NCBI RefSeq assembly: GCF_031624395.1 | Contig: NZ_JAMQON010000007.1 | Span: 1 to 64,000, forward strand | Reading direction: 5' to 3' | DNA from: Halomicroarcula saliterrae | Lineage (GTDB): Archaea; Halobacteriota; Halobacteria; Halobacteriales; Haloarculaceae | DNA length: 64,000 nucleotides | Shown: positions 52,337 through 60,577 of the stretch, in pieces | How positions within the stretch are numbered: the stretch's first letter is position 1 | Layout: each line of letters opens with the position of its first letter | Position numbers and translations under genes: made by a program | The notes under the pieces: model-generated | Database searches by the model: none | Told to the model about the DNA's origin: nothing | What the model saw: the letters and a program-made list of their open reading frames with translations, nothing else

Positions 52337-53257
52337 TCACCCGGACCGGAGCGTGACCCCGAGTCGAACGGCGGCAAAGAGCCCGATAGCGACGAGGGCG
52401 ATGGCGCCGCCGGCGGCGATATCGTAGCTGTACGACAGCGTGGTCCCGGTGAGCGTCGCGGCCTGCCCTGCCGCGACGGCCGCCACGACGGAGCGTTTGA
52501 ACCCACCCACGGCGGTCGCCGCGGCCACCGGAACCACGAGCATCGCGGCGACCAAGATGACGCCCATTATCTGCATCGACCCGACGACGACGACGGCCGT
52601 GAGGACGACGAGCAGTCGGTTGTACCGTCCGACGGCGAGGCCGGCGGCGCGAGCGCCGACCTCGTCGAAGGTGACATAGGCCAGCGGGCGGTAGGCGACC
52701 GTCACCACCGCGGCGACCAGCAGCGTCATCGCCAGCAGGAGACCGGTGCTCGCCCGCGAAACCGTCGCCAGCGAGCCGAACAGATAGGCGCCGATACCCA
52801 CGGCGATGCCCCCGTCTGTGGCGGTGACGAGCACGCTCCCGAGGGCGAACCCGCCCGTCAGCACGATGGCCAGCGACGTGTCCGTGTACGCGCCGGCGTA
52901 GTCGACGAGCGCCTGAACGAGCAGCGCCGCGAGGACGGCGACGACCAGCGCCGTCGCCAGCGGGGGCACCGACAGCGACAGCGTCGCGTTGGCGAACAGG
53001 CCGACGGCGACGCCGGCGAAGGCCGCGTGGGCCAGCGTGTCGCCGATCATCGCCATCTCACGGTGGACGAGGAAGCTTCCCACGAGCGGGCCGATGATGG
53101 CGATGCAGACGGCCGCCAGGTAGGCCCGCTGCATGAACGGGTAGCCGAGCATCCGGACGCCGGTCGCGCCGGCCAGCGCGTCCAGCAGGGTACCCCACAC
53201 GTCGTCCAGAACCCAGTCGAGCGGGGCGAACAACCACAGGAGCGTGAGTGCCGCCAT
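52337..53257 (-). CDS. Zinc/manganese-type ABC transporter permease (operon 2)
   Basis: The 306-residue ABC-3 permease is clearly paralogous to the one in operon 1, with AVCIAIIGPLVGSFLVHREMAMIGDTLAH-type core sequence and MQIMGVILVAAMLVVPVA identical over that block. It lies two bases after the ATPase gene. Confidence 0.92.
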   Translation of the reverse strand: MAALTLLWLFAPLDWVLDDVWGTLLDALAGATGVRMLGYPFMQRAYLAAVCIAIIGPLVGSFLVHREMAMIGDTLAHAAFAGVAVGLFANATLSLSVPPLATALVVAVLAALLVQALVDYAGAYTDTSLAIVLTGGFALGSVLVTATDGGIAVGIGAYLFGSLATVSRASTGLLLAMTLLVAAVVTVAYRPLAYVTFDEVGARAAGLAVGRYNRLLVVLTAVVVVGSMQIMGVILVAAMLVVPVAAATAVGGFKRSVVAAVAAGQAATLTGTTLSYSYDIAAGGAIALVAIGLFAAVRLGVTLRSG

Positions 53258-53259
53258 CG

Positions 53260-53997
53260 TCAGTGCCCGTGGTGGAGGACGCCCTGGTCGGGGCCGTAGG
53301 CGTCGGCCAGCGCGTCGGTCTCGACGAACGTCTCGGGGTCGCCGTGGAAGAACAGCTCCCGGTTGAGACAGGCGATTTCGGTCGCGTGCGTGGTGACGAC
53401 ACCGATGTCGTGCTCGATGAGGACGACGGTGAGCCCCTCGTCGTTGAGCTCGTGGAGCAGGTCGTAGAACGCCTCGCGGGAGTCGGCGTCGACGCCGACG
53501 GTCGGTTCGTCGAGCGCGAGCAGGTCCGCCTCGGCCGCCAGCGCGCGGGCGATGAACACCCGCTGGCGCTGGCCGCCCGAGAGCCGCCCGACCCGGCGGT
53601 CGGCGAGGTCCCGGATGTCCACGCGGTCGAGCGCGGCCGCTATCGCGTCCCGGTCCTCGTCGCGGAAGGGGCGGAACGCCCGACGCGGATACCGGCCCAT
53701 CCGCACCGCTTCTCGCACCGTGACGGGCATGTCGCCGGCCGCCGCCGTCGCGTCCTGTGCGACGTAACCGAGGCGCTCGCCGTCCGCAAAGCGGTGGGCC
53801 GGCTCGCCAAACAGCGTCACCGAACCGCTGTCCGGCCGCCGGAGCCCGACCAGCAGCTCCAGCAGCGTCGTCTTTCCCGAGCCGTTCGGCCCGACGAGGC
53901 CGAGGAAGGCACCCGCGGGAACGCTCATCGAGACGTCCTCGACGACGGGCCGGTCGCCGTAGGCGAACGTGACCGCGTCGAGTTCGGCGACGGTCAT
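53260..53997 (-). CDS. Zinc/manganese-type ABC transporter ATPase (operon 2)
   Basis: The 245-residue ATPase has Walker A GPNGSGKT, signature LSGGQRQR and Walker B LLALDEPT, and is a close paralogue of the operon 1 ATPase. ATG 53997 overlaps the stop of the binding-protein gene by four bases; longer in-frame sequence upstream is antisense to that gene. Confidence 0.93.
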   Translation of the reverse strand: MTVAELDAVTFAYGDRPVVEDVSMSVPAGAFLGLVGPNGSGKTTLLELLVGLRRPDSGSVTLFGEPAHRFADGERLGYVAQDATAAAGDMPVTVREAVRMGRYPRRAFRPFRDEDRDAIAAALDRVDIRDLADRRVGRLSGGQRQRVFIARALAAEADLLALDEPTVGVDADSREAFYDLLHELNDEGLTVVLIEHDIGVVTTHATEIACLNRELFFHGDPETFVETDALADAYGPDQGVLHHGH

Positions 53998-55187
53998 CGG
54001 GCCCCGAGTGCCTCCGTCAACGTCGGCAGGTTCACCTGCTCCATCACGTCGACGTACCCCCAGTCCGACTCGGCCCACGACTCCCGCAGCCCGGGCATCG
54101 CCGTCAGCGGGAGCACGGCCTCGGCGTCGGTCTCCGCGACGAGCTGGTCGGCCGCCGTCTGGGACTCCAGCGGGTCGGCACAGATGTAGGAGAGCCCGTG
54201 CTCGTCGATGGCCATCTGGGCCCGTTCGATGTCGCTCGGGGTCGGCCGGTCGTCGGGCGAGGCGTCGGTCAGCGCCTCGACGCGGACGCCGTAGCGCTCG
54301 GCGAGATAGCCGAAGGCGTCGTGGCCGGCGACCAGGAGGACGTCCTTCGACGCGTCGGCGAGACGCGACTCGATGCGCTCGTCGAGGTCGGTCAGCCGGT
54401 TCCGAAACGCCTCGGCGTTGGCGGCGTAGCTGTCCGCGTTGTCGCCGTCGAGGTCCGCCATCGCCTGTTCGACGGTGCCGACGGCGGTCGCGACGCGGCG
54501 CGGGTCCATCCAGAAGTGGGGGTCCATCGACCCGTGGTCGTGATCGCCGTCCTCGCCTTCGTGAGTCTCTTCGTGGCCATCGTGTGTCTCGGTCCCGTGG
54601 TCGTCGTGGCTGTCGGTCCCGTGGTCGTCGTGGCTGTCGGTCCCGTGGTCGTCGTGGCTGTCGGTCCCGTGGTCGTCGTGGCTGTCGGTCCCGTGGTCGT
54701 CGTGGCTGTCGGTCCCGTGCTCGTCGTGGCTGTCGGTCCCGTGGTCGTCGTGGCTGTCGGTCCCGTGCTCGTCGTGGTGTTCCCCCTCGTGCTCGTCGTG
54801 GCCGCCCGCCCCGAATTCGAGCAGCGAGACGTCGGCGCTCGCGTCGACGGGCGTCACCTCGGCCCCGTCGGCCGACAGGTCGGCGAGGATATCGTCGGCC
54901 CACGGCTGGAACCCCGCCATCCCGTGGACGAACAGCGACGCGTCGTAGATGTTCTCGCGGACGCGCGGCCCGGGCTCCCAGCCGTGGCCGTGCTGTCCGA
55001 GAGGCACGAGCAGGTCGGTGGTCGCGCTGTCCCCGGCGACGTTGTCGGCGATGTCGCCGAAGACGAAAAACGAGGACTGGACGGCGGCGGCGTTCGATTG
55101 CCCGGAGCCGCCGGAACAGCCAGCGACGGCTCCGAGACCGGCGAGACCTGCGGTGGCGGCCAGCATTCGGCGTCTGGTGTACTCCAT
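53994..55187 (-). CDS. Metal ABC transporter substrate-binding lipoprotein with His/Asp repeat loop (operon 2)
   Basis: The 397-residue ZnuA-like protein has a Tat signal (YTRRRMLAAT) and lipobox (AVAGCSGG). Metal ligands are expected in GQHGHGWEP, DPHFWMDP and AGHDAFGYL. Between residues about 129 and 228 it carries a very long metal-affinity loop dominated by HGTDSHDD repeats. ZnuA proteins often have a His-rich loop for zinc capture, but this one is long and perfectly periodic. The start at 55187 is supported by a TATA element (minus-strand TTTAATAG, 55210-55217) 26 bases upstream. Confidence 0.92.
   Translation of the reverse strand: MEYTRRRMLAATAGLAGLGAVAGCSGGSGQSNAAAVQSSFFVFGDIADNVAGDSATTDLLVPLGQHGHGWEPGPRVRENIYDASLFVHGMAGFQPWADDILADLSADGAEVTPVDASADVSLLEFGAGGHDEHEGEHHDEHGTDSHDDHGTDSHDEHGTDSHDDHGTDSHDDHGTDSHDDHGTDSHDDHGTDSHDDHGTETHDGHEETHEGEDGDHDHGSMDPHFWMDPRRVATAVGTVEQAMADLDGDNADSYAANAEAFRNRLTDLDERIESRLADASKDVLLVAGHDAFGYLAERYGVRVEALTDASPDDRPTPSDIERAQMAIDEHGLSYICADPLESQTAADQLVAETDAEAVLPLTAMPGLRESWAESDWGYVDVMEQVNLPTLTEALGAR
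54585..54776. repeat. 24-bp tandem repeat (minisatellite) in a coding region
   Basis: The phrase GCTGTCGGTCCCGTG recurs every 24 bases at 54609, 54633, 54657, 54681, 54705, 54729 and 54753, preceded by one diverged unit. Each unit encodes eight residues (HGTDSHDD or DE) of the metal-binding protein on the minus strand. Near-identity between units implies recent copy-number change in whole-codon steps. Confidence 0.92.
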
Positions 55188-55341
55188 ATTATTAACTCTA
55201 AATCTATTTCTATTAAATCCTCTTATTCTACTCTCTTCTTTATTAATTTCTGAGCGGGCGCGCAGGCCCCGCATACAGGCAGTCTCCCGAGCAACCGACT
55301 GAATGGACGGGCCGTCGGGCCGCCGTGTGCCGTCTCGTCAG

Positions 55342-55379
55342 CTCGGACACTGTCCGAGTATACGCAACGACGTATAAAT
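55342..55379 (+). promoter_or_regulatory. Palindrome plus TATA module, copy 1
   Basis: CTCGGACACTGTCCGAG (55342-55358; 8-base arms around a single base) is followed after 13 bases by GTATAAAT. The same palindrome and spacing recur at 57130-57167. It looks like an operator-controlled promoter firing to the right, but no gene with a good start follows before the fic gene, which is on the opposite strand. Confidence 0.5.
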
Positions 55380-55494
55380 CAGACTGTGGCGTTGGCAGCT
55401 GGCGACCGTCCGGGCCGCTCGCCGGGATAGCTATCCGGTCTCCTCGCCCGTCCGGCAATAAACGAGTTTTTCACCGAGAGTCGTCTACACCGGC

Positions 55495-55532
55495 GTGGTG
55501 GCAATGACGAAATGTTACCCCCGCAGAGCCCC
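55495..55532 (+). repeat. Dispersed repeat block, copy 1
   Basis: GTGGTGGCAATGACG and TTACCCCCGCAGAGCCCC match blocks at 57230-57264 and 58372-58407 with a few differences. Confidence 0.6.
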
Positions 55533-55603
55533 TTGTGAAGATAACGTAAACTGAGCCACCACTCTCACAGACGACCAGAGACATCTAGTAGCAGAAACCG
55601 TGG

Positions 55604-55639
55604 CTCCCCCGCTGAGACCCAGTTTCTATTAATAGATGC
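55604..55639 (+). repeat. Dispersed repeat tail, copy 1
   Basis: CCCCCGCTGAG and TTTCTATTAATAGAT here match 57250-57285 with about five differences. The copy ends directly before the 3' end of fic. Confidence 0.6.
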
Positions 55640-55641
55640 TC

Positions 55642-56907
55642 TTATCGCTCGGGTAGCTTCCACGCTTGCTCGACATCGACAAGTACGCCGGACTCGGGAA
55701 GTTGGTTCGCAGGCCGTTCGACGATATCCATGATTTCAGCAGCTCTGAAGACGCGGTTCTGATCGTTTCCGGTTATTTCTTCCACAACACCGTCTGTTTC
55801 GAGTGTTTCGATAGCGTTGTTTGCCGTCTGATAGACAACGTCGATTCGTTCGCTAGCTTCTCGGACAGTAAAATATGGATCTTCGAACAGTGCGAGGGAG
55901 AGGCGACGGACAGATTTCGCTGCGTCCGAATATCGGGACTCGTACTCTTTTCGCTTGTCGACGAGCAGCTTTGCTCGGACGAACGCCTCTTCTGCCTGCT
56001 CGCGGATTCCCCGGAGAAAGAACTGGAGCCATTCATCCCAGGCACCCTCTTCACTCACAGCAAGCAATCGATCGGCATACTCAGTTCGGTGTCGTTCGAT
56101 ATACGAACTGAGATAGAGCATTGGGTAATGGAGTAATCCACTCGAGACGAGCATGAGGACCACGAGCAGTCGTCCCACCCGTCCGTTACCGTCTTTGAAC
56201 GGATGGATTGTTTCGAACTGATAATGTGTGATTGCGATATCGACTAGATCGGGCCAATCAGAACCCTGCTGAACGAAACGCTCTAAATCGTCTATCAGCC
56301 CCGGAACCATATCTGGCTTCGGAGGAACGAACCGAATCTGCTTCCCGATTCCGTGCGGTCCCTCCTCTTCTATCGCGGTATATCCCGGTCGAAACTCGCC
56401 AGGCAGTGGTTCGTCGTCATCTGATCTTCCTTTAATCAGTAACTGCTCATGAAGCGACTTGATGAGTTCCGTCGTGATGCTCTGCCGTTCGATCCCGGCG
56501 GTCTGGAGAAACGAAATAGCATCGTCGAGAGCGGTGATATAGTTTCGAGCTTCTCTCACATCGGCTTCGTGGTCACTCTCGACTGCCTCTCGAATCTGGA
56601 GTTCGTCGACATCGTATCGGTAGAGATCAAACACAGTCACAGCTGTCCCTTCCACCTGGGACGACTGCTCAGCCTCCTTGTAGACAAACGAACTGAACAC
56701 AGCGCCAGGATTGTCGATCTCGCTGCCGAGCCCCTCTAGCCGACCGAGGGACCACATCGCTCTCGAGACTTCCGCAACAACAGCATCCGATAGTTCCAGT
56801 GTCGGAGGAAGTTTATCCGGGAAGTACGCCTTCGATAGATGCTCATCGGTCCGGAGTGGCATGTACTGCCCGGGTGCAGTTGAAGGGAGATCGTATCCGT
56901 CTCTCAT
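55642..56907 (-). CDS. Fic family protein (class II) with C-terminal winged helix
   Basis: The 421-residue protein has the Fic active-site motif HPFKDGNGRVGR (about residues 225-236), which transfers AMP or a related group from a nucleotide to a hydroxyl side chain of a target protein. An N-terminal inhibitory helix motif SSQVEGT (about 81-87, S/TxxxEG) marks a self-inhibited class II Fic. Residues about 335-395 form a winged-helix-like domain (FTVREASERIDVVYQTANNAIETLETDG). The target is unknown; many such proteins act as toxins or regulators. A TATA element about 27 bases upstream of ATG 56907 suggests a leaderless transcript. The gene is flanked by direct copies of a repeated element. Confidence 0.92.
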   Translation of the reverse strand: MRDGYDLPSTAPGQYMPLRTDEHLSKAYFPDKLPPTLELSDAVVAEVSRAMWSLGRLEGLGSEIDNPGAVFSSFVYKEAEQSSQVEGTAVTVFDLYRYDVDELQIREAVESDHEADVREARNYITALDDAISFLQTAGIERQSITTELIKSLHEQLLIKGRSDDDEPLPGEFRPGYTAIEEEGPHGIGKQIRFVPPKPDMVPGLIDDLERFVQQGSDWPDLVDIAITHYQFETIHPFKDGNGRVGRLLVVLMLVSSGLLHYPMLYLSSYIERHRTEYADRLLAVSEEGAWDEWLQFFLRGIREQAEEAFVRAKLLVDKRKEYESRYSDAAKSVRRLSLALFEDPYFTVREASERIDVVYQTANNAIETLETDGVVEEITGNDQNRVFRAAEIMDIVERPANQLPESGVLVDVEQAWKLPER

Positions 56908-57129
56908 TGCGCATGCTTGAACCCGATCTGATTAAAAATTTCTGCATATTATTAGAACTGCAATCGCACTTGAGAGAGAGTATGACAATATCTTTCTGAA
57001 AATTGGGATTGTCGTAGTGCTAAATCTCGACTATTGCAGTCCAAACCGATATCGATGGTATCAGTTCAGTCGTGTACGAGGGAACACGTCGGTCCCCGCG
57101 CCGACGCCAGTGGAGGTCTGTTTCGTTAG

Positions 57130-57167
57130 CTCGGACACTGTCCGAGGCTATGCAGCGAGGTATAAAC
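57130..57167 (+). promoter_or_regulatory. Palindrome plus TATA module, copy 2
   Basis: CTCGGACACTGTCCGAG (57130-57146) is followed after 13 bases by GTATAAAC, the same arrangement as at 55342-55379. The bases before the palindrome (GTYAGCT) are shared as well. Confidence 0.5.
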
Positions 57168-57229
57168 TACGTAGTGGATACCACTCCGGGAACGGACTGC
57201 TTTTCAGCCCCGGGCTGCTACAGAATGCG

Positions 57230-57285
57230 GGTGGCGATGACGAGCATTTACCCCCGCTGAGCCCTGTTTTCTATTAATAGATCAG
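57230..57285 (+). repeat. Dispersed repeat block and tail, copy 2
   Basis: GGTGGCGATGACGAGCA, TTACCCCCGCTGAGCCC and TTCTATTAATAGAT are contiguous here, whereas in copy 1 the block and tail are about 70 bases apart. Confidence 0.65.
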
Positions 57286-57489
57286 CGAGCGGTTTGGGAT
57301 TAGTCGTCCTCACTGATTATGGGGCGAGATTTTTGGAACCCGTAGTCAGTGTATGGCTCTTCAACCTTGCTGAATTATACGGCGCATGCAGAATCGAGAG
57401 TGCTCTATCTCGAGCTACTGGATTCGGTCAACACAGACACGATATTGACCAAATCACGATTTGACCGACGGGCCGTTCGTCTCTACACT

Positions 57490-57534
57490 GTTAGTTTATA
57501 CCCTAACACTCATGTTGTTAGGATACAGACTAAC
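57490..57534. promoter_or_regulatory. tumE promoter with four GTTAG half sites
   Basis: GTTAG (57490), CTAAC (57503), GTTAG (57517) and CTAAC (57530) alternate in orientation, forming two nested inverted repeats around a TTTATACC TATA element (about 57495-57502). This suits autoregulation by the HTH antitoxin encoded in the operon (inference). Confidence 0.55.
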
Positions 57535-57542
57535 AACCATCG

Positions 57543-57839
57543 ATGGGAGACGATGTCGAGGTGTTGGAAGATGAAATTCAAGCCTATGACGACGGAACTG
57601 TCGTCCGGATACGCGTCCTCGATGTGCCCGACTCCGACCAGTATCCCGAGGGTGTCAAGTACGCCTTCCACTACGGCGAAGCCGGCGCTGGCGAGCCCAT
57701 CATCCGCTTCGACAACCATCACGGTCCACACGAACTGCATATCGCGGGACAGGTGTTCGAAATCGAATACGAAGGCCTCCAACCACTCTATCAGGTGTGG
57801 CGTGCTGCACTCCCGCCCGAGAAACGCATCGAATGGTAG
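57543..57839 (+). CDS. TumE-like toxin (DUF6516)
   Basis: The 98-residue protein looks like the DUF6516/TumE family, the toxin partner in TumE-TumA modules: VEVLEDEIQAYDDGTVVRIRVLDVP at the N-terminus and YAFHYGEAGAGEPIIRFDNHHGPHELHIAG as the conserved core. The mechanism is not known to me. It is the first gene of a two-gene unit whose second product is an HTH protein, the toxin-first order also seen in HigBA. The two genes overlap or lie about 20 bases apart depending on the antitoxin start. Confidence 0.75.
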   Translation: MGDDVEVLEDEIQAYDDGTVVRIRVLDVPDSDQYPEGVKYAFHYGEAGAGEPIIRFDNHHGPHELHIAGQVFEIEYEGLQPLYQVWRAALPPEKRIEW

Positions 57840-57862
57840 CCAACCACATCACTACACCATCC

Positions 57863-58270
57863 ATGACCCAAACGCTCCACATCACGATCGGCACGCGCCC
57901 CAACCGCACCGGCCTCGAGGAGAGGCTCGCATCCATCGACGACGGCGAAGCGGTGGACCCGAACCCGTCCCGACTCAGCATCGAGAGCCTCGCAACGTTC
58001 GGCCGTATCTTCCGACCCACGAATCTCGAACTGCTCGAAGCCATCGTGGAATACGAGCCCGCGAGCATCCGCGAGCTCGCACGTATCGTCGATCGACATC
58101 CACCGGAAGTAACCGAAAACGTTCACGAACTCGCCGACTACGGGCTCATCGAGCTGGAAGACGAGGGGCGAGCAAAACGACCGACGGTCTGGTACGACGA
58201 ATTCGAGTTCTCCGGTGATGTCCCGTTGCACGGGCTCGATACCGACAGTGACGCCCCTATCGCGCCGTAG
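57863..58270 (+). CDS. TumA-like HTH antitoxin/regulator
   Basis: The 135-residue protein has a winged-helix core (FGRIFRPTNLELLEAIVEY, ASIRELARIVDRHPPEVTENVHELADYGLIEL, about residues 48-100) preceded by a short beta-like segment (TLHITIGTRP) that may bind the toxin. I chose ATG 57863; an ATG at 57833 that overlaps the toxin stop would add ten residues. It probably binds the GTTAG-type inverted repeats upstream of the operon. Confidence 0.75.
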   Translation: MTQTLHITIGTRPNRTGLEERLASIDDGEAVDPNPSRLSIESLATFGRIFRPTNLELLEAIVEYEPASIRELARIVDRHPPEVTENVHELADYGLIELEDEGRAKRPTVWYDEFEFSGDVPLHGLDTDSDAPIAP

Positions 58271-58371
58271 GTCGTCTCACACTGAAGACGGTACCGCCGT
58301 AGGTCTTGCATCTCGGTAACAGCCCCTCGTTAATAGACGAACTTTTCAGCGACGACGATTTATTTGGTCGT

Positions 58372-58407
58372 GGTGGCGATGACGAGCAGTTACCCCCGCT
58401 GAGCCCC
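58372..58407 (+). repeat. Dispersed repeat block, copy 3
   Basis: GGTGGCGATGACGAGCA and TTACCCCCGCTGAGCCCC match copy 2 (57230-57264) almost exactly. It lies just beyond the antitoxin gene and before polB2; no palindrome-TATA module accompanies it. Confidence 0.65.
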
Positions 58408-58432
58408 GTATGACGAGTTCGACCGGACAGTG

Positions 58433-60577
58433 TCAGCTGTAGCGGCGCAGGTCGCCGTCCCGCGTCCCGGCGAGTGCCTGCCGGATGTCCGCCCGGTCCC
58501 AGCCCAGCGGCGAGAGGACGCTCTCGACGGCCCGGACGAGCTGGGTGGCGTAGTAGTCCGCGTCGTAGCGGTCGATGTCTTCGTGGGCCAGCGCGACGCG
58601 GTCGCGGGAGGATTTGCCGTCGTCGACGACGACGTACGCGACCGACTGGCCGGGATGGACCGACAGGCCCTGGTCGCGGGCGCGTTCCAGCGCCGCGACG
58701 TTGGTCGTCGACTGCGTGTACGCTTCGAGGGGTCTGGAGACGCGGTTGCGCTCGACGAGGCGCTCGGCGGCCACGTCGCCGGCCCGGAGCGTCGCGCAGG
58801 CCCGGGCGAGCCGGTCGAGGACGGCCTCGGGGTCCCGGGTCGCGTCGAAGCGCTCGATGCAGTCCCGCTGGACATCGGCGACGAAGGGCGGCGTGGACCG
58901 CTGGCGGGCCTCGATACCGCGGTATTTGAACGTGTCCGACCCCGCGACGCTCCCGAAGTACTTCGTCAGCGCGCCGGCGTCGCTGTTTCGCTGTGGGACG
59001 AAGGCGACCCAGTCGTAGCGGGCCTCGTGTTCGAGGCGGACGCCGACGGTGTCGGTTATCTCGCCGGCGAGCGATTCGAGGTCGGTCCGCGCGGCGGCGT
59101 CGGGGGCGGGCGTCACCCAGACGGAGTCGACGATGCCGTGGACGACGCGCCAGCCGCCGGCTTCGAGGCGTTCCTTGGCGGTCAGCAGTATCTCGCGGGC
59201 GTAGGCGTTGATGGCCTCGTGGCACTCGATGCGGCCGAACTTCGCGTTGGAGAAGCCCTGATAGCCGAAGCAGGCGACGAGAATCCACTTCAGCGCGCCG
59301 GAGCGCCCTTCCAGCTCGGCGATACGGTCGTCGTCGGGGTCGTCGCGCGCCCGTTCGCGCCGGATGTCGGCCTTGAGCTCGTCGCGGGCGTCGACGAGGG
59401 GCCGGAGCACGTCGACGAGATAGCCGCGGTCGTCACAGACGGCGTAGCCGAGTTCCGGGACGTCCTCGCGGTCGTGATGGCAGTCACAGCGGACCACGTC
59501 GGGTGAGACGTTGCGCGTACAGATGATGTTGGGGTAGAGCGACGAGAAGTCCAGTTCGTGGACGTCCTCGTGGACGCCGACCTCGGGAGCGAAGACGAAG
59601 CCGCCGCGGTCGGCGTCGTGGAGCGTCCCCATGGGCTTGAACAGCTCGTGGCGCCAGGAGTGCCAGGGGACCAGCACGCCCCGGTCGTGGGCCTCGCGTA
59701 TCTGGATGGCCGTGAGGACGTTGCCGATGGAGGCCCACGCCGTCTCCTGGAGCGGCTTCTGTGACCGCGAGACCAGGTCCAGCACGCCGGCCAGGTTCGT
59801 CTCGCCGTAGAAGAACGTGTTCGACTCGTCGACGACGGCCCGCCCGGGGACGCTGTAGCGGGCCGGCGAGTGGCCGACGCGGCCGTAGCTGGCGTAGGTG
59901 GACGCCCCGGCGAGTTGCCGGTAGTCGACGCCGGGCCACCGGGACAGCGAGAAGTCGGCCAGCCCGGCCGCCGCGGCCATCTCCGACAGCGTCGGCACGA
60001 TGTCGGCCGTCGAGCAGACGAGCACGTCCGGGTCGCGGGCGTCGACGGCTGTCTGAACCGCTGTGAGGATATCCTCGGGGTCGCCGGTGACCCGGTCGTC
60101 GCCGACAGCGAGTTCGCCGTACGTCTCGCCCGCGGTTTCGGCCAGCGGGACGGCGAGGCGAAGCGTCGTCAGCTCGGTCGCCGGCGTCGGGTCCGCGCCG
60201 GTCTCTAGGCAGTAGCGGAACTGCCGCGAGAGGTCGACGTCGAAGCACGCGAGGTCGCCGACGGGGTGGCCGTCGATCCGGTGGGCCCGGCTCGCCAGCG
60301 AACGGACGCGGCCGACGTGGGCGGCGTCGACCGCGAGGACGCGCTCGTCGCCCCGGCGAAAGCCCGGTCGGCGCTCGACGAACTCGGTCCCGACGACCTC
60401 GGGGTGGCGGGCGTACATCGACCGGACGGCGCCGAGGTCCACGTCCAGTTCGGGCTCCCGGGCGGCGACGTAGAACCGCGGCGAGTAGCCCGTCCGGACG
60501 GTCGGCTCGGCGCCGTTCGCGGTCGCGGTCCACTCGACGACGCGGCCGTCGTCGAGGAAGTCGACGGTGAACGCCAT
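58433..60577 (-). CDS. polB2: Family B DNA polymerase PolB2
   Basis: The 714-residue protein matches the archaeal PolB2 branch. Polymerase motif A is DFSSLYPNI (D343), motif B is KWILVACFGYQG (K430) and motif C reads HGIVDSVWV, so the usual DTD is IVD: the second aspartate (D484) is kept and the first lost. The 3'-5' exonuclease motifs are not recognisable (the ExoI region lacks DIE). PolB2 proteins were long considered inactive, but a Sulfolobus member acts in damage tolerance. ATG 60577 overlaps the stop of the upstream small gene; longer in-frame sequence upstream is antisense. Probably a translesion or repair polymerase rather than the replicase. Confidence 0.9.
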   Translation of the reverse strand: MAFTVDFLDDGRVVEWTATANGAEPTVRTGYSPRFYVAAREPELDVDLGAVRSMYARHPEVVGTEFVERRPGFRRGDERVLAVDAAHVGRVRSLASRAHRIDGHPVGDLACFDVDLSRQFRYCLETGADPTPATELTTLRLAVPLAETAGETYGELAVGDDRVTGDPEDILTAVQTAVDARDPDVLVCSTADIVPTLSEMAAAAGLADFSLSRWPGVDYRQLAGASTYASYGRVGHSPARYSVPGRAVVDESNTFFYGETNLAGVLDLVSRSQKPLQETAWASIGNVLTAIQIREAHDRGVLVPWHSWRHELFKPMGTLHDADRGGFVFAPEVGVHEDVHELDFSSLYPNIICTRNVSPDVVRCDCHHDREDVPELGYAVCDDRGYLVDVLRPLVDARDELKADIRRERARDDPDDDRIAELEGRSGALKWILVACFGYQGFSNAKFGRIECHEAINAYAREILLTAKERLEAGGWRVVHGIVDSVWVTPAPDAAARTDLESLAGEITDTVGVRLEHEARYDWVAFVPQRNSDAGALTKYFGSVAGSDTFKYRGIEARQRSTPPFVADVQRDCIERFDATRDPEAVLDRLARACATLRAGDVAAERLVERNRVSRPLEAYTQSTTNVAALERARDQGLSVHPGQSVAYVVVDDGKSSRDRVALAHEDIDRYDADYYATQLVRAVESVLSPLGWDRADIRQALAGTRDGDLRRYS

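Larger units (their letters stand above)
55188..55641. other. Intergenic region with promoter-like repeat copy 1
   Basis: The region between the metal ABC operon 2 and the fic gene holds no convincing gene. It contains the ABC promoter (55210-55217), a palindrome plus TATA (55342-55379), and two repeat blocks (55495-55532 and 55604-55639) shared with 57117-57285 and 58372-58407. Confidence 0.6.
56908..57542. other. Intergenic region with promoter-like repeat copy 2
   Basis: No gene is convincing here. From left to right it holds the fic promoter (TTTTTAAT on the minus strand near 56934), the palindrome-TATA module copy 2, the repeat block ending TTCTATTAATAGATC, about 200 bases without recognisable structure, and the tumE operator. 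Confidence 0.6.

Noticed and set aside
54585-54776. Possible CRISPR array
   Set aside because: The 24-bp units are directly tandem with no spacers and encode protein repeats in the correct frame.
60360-60577. Longer PolB2 start (909-residue frame to 61162)
   Set aside because: The added sequence is antisense-like Arg/Pro-rich text overlapping two other real genes; the ATG at 60577 gives the family start and couples to the upstream stop.
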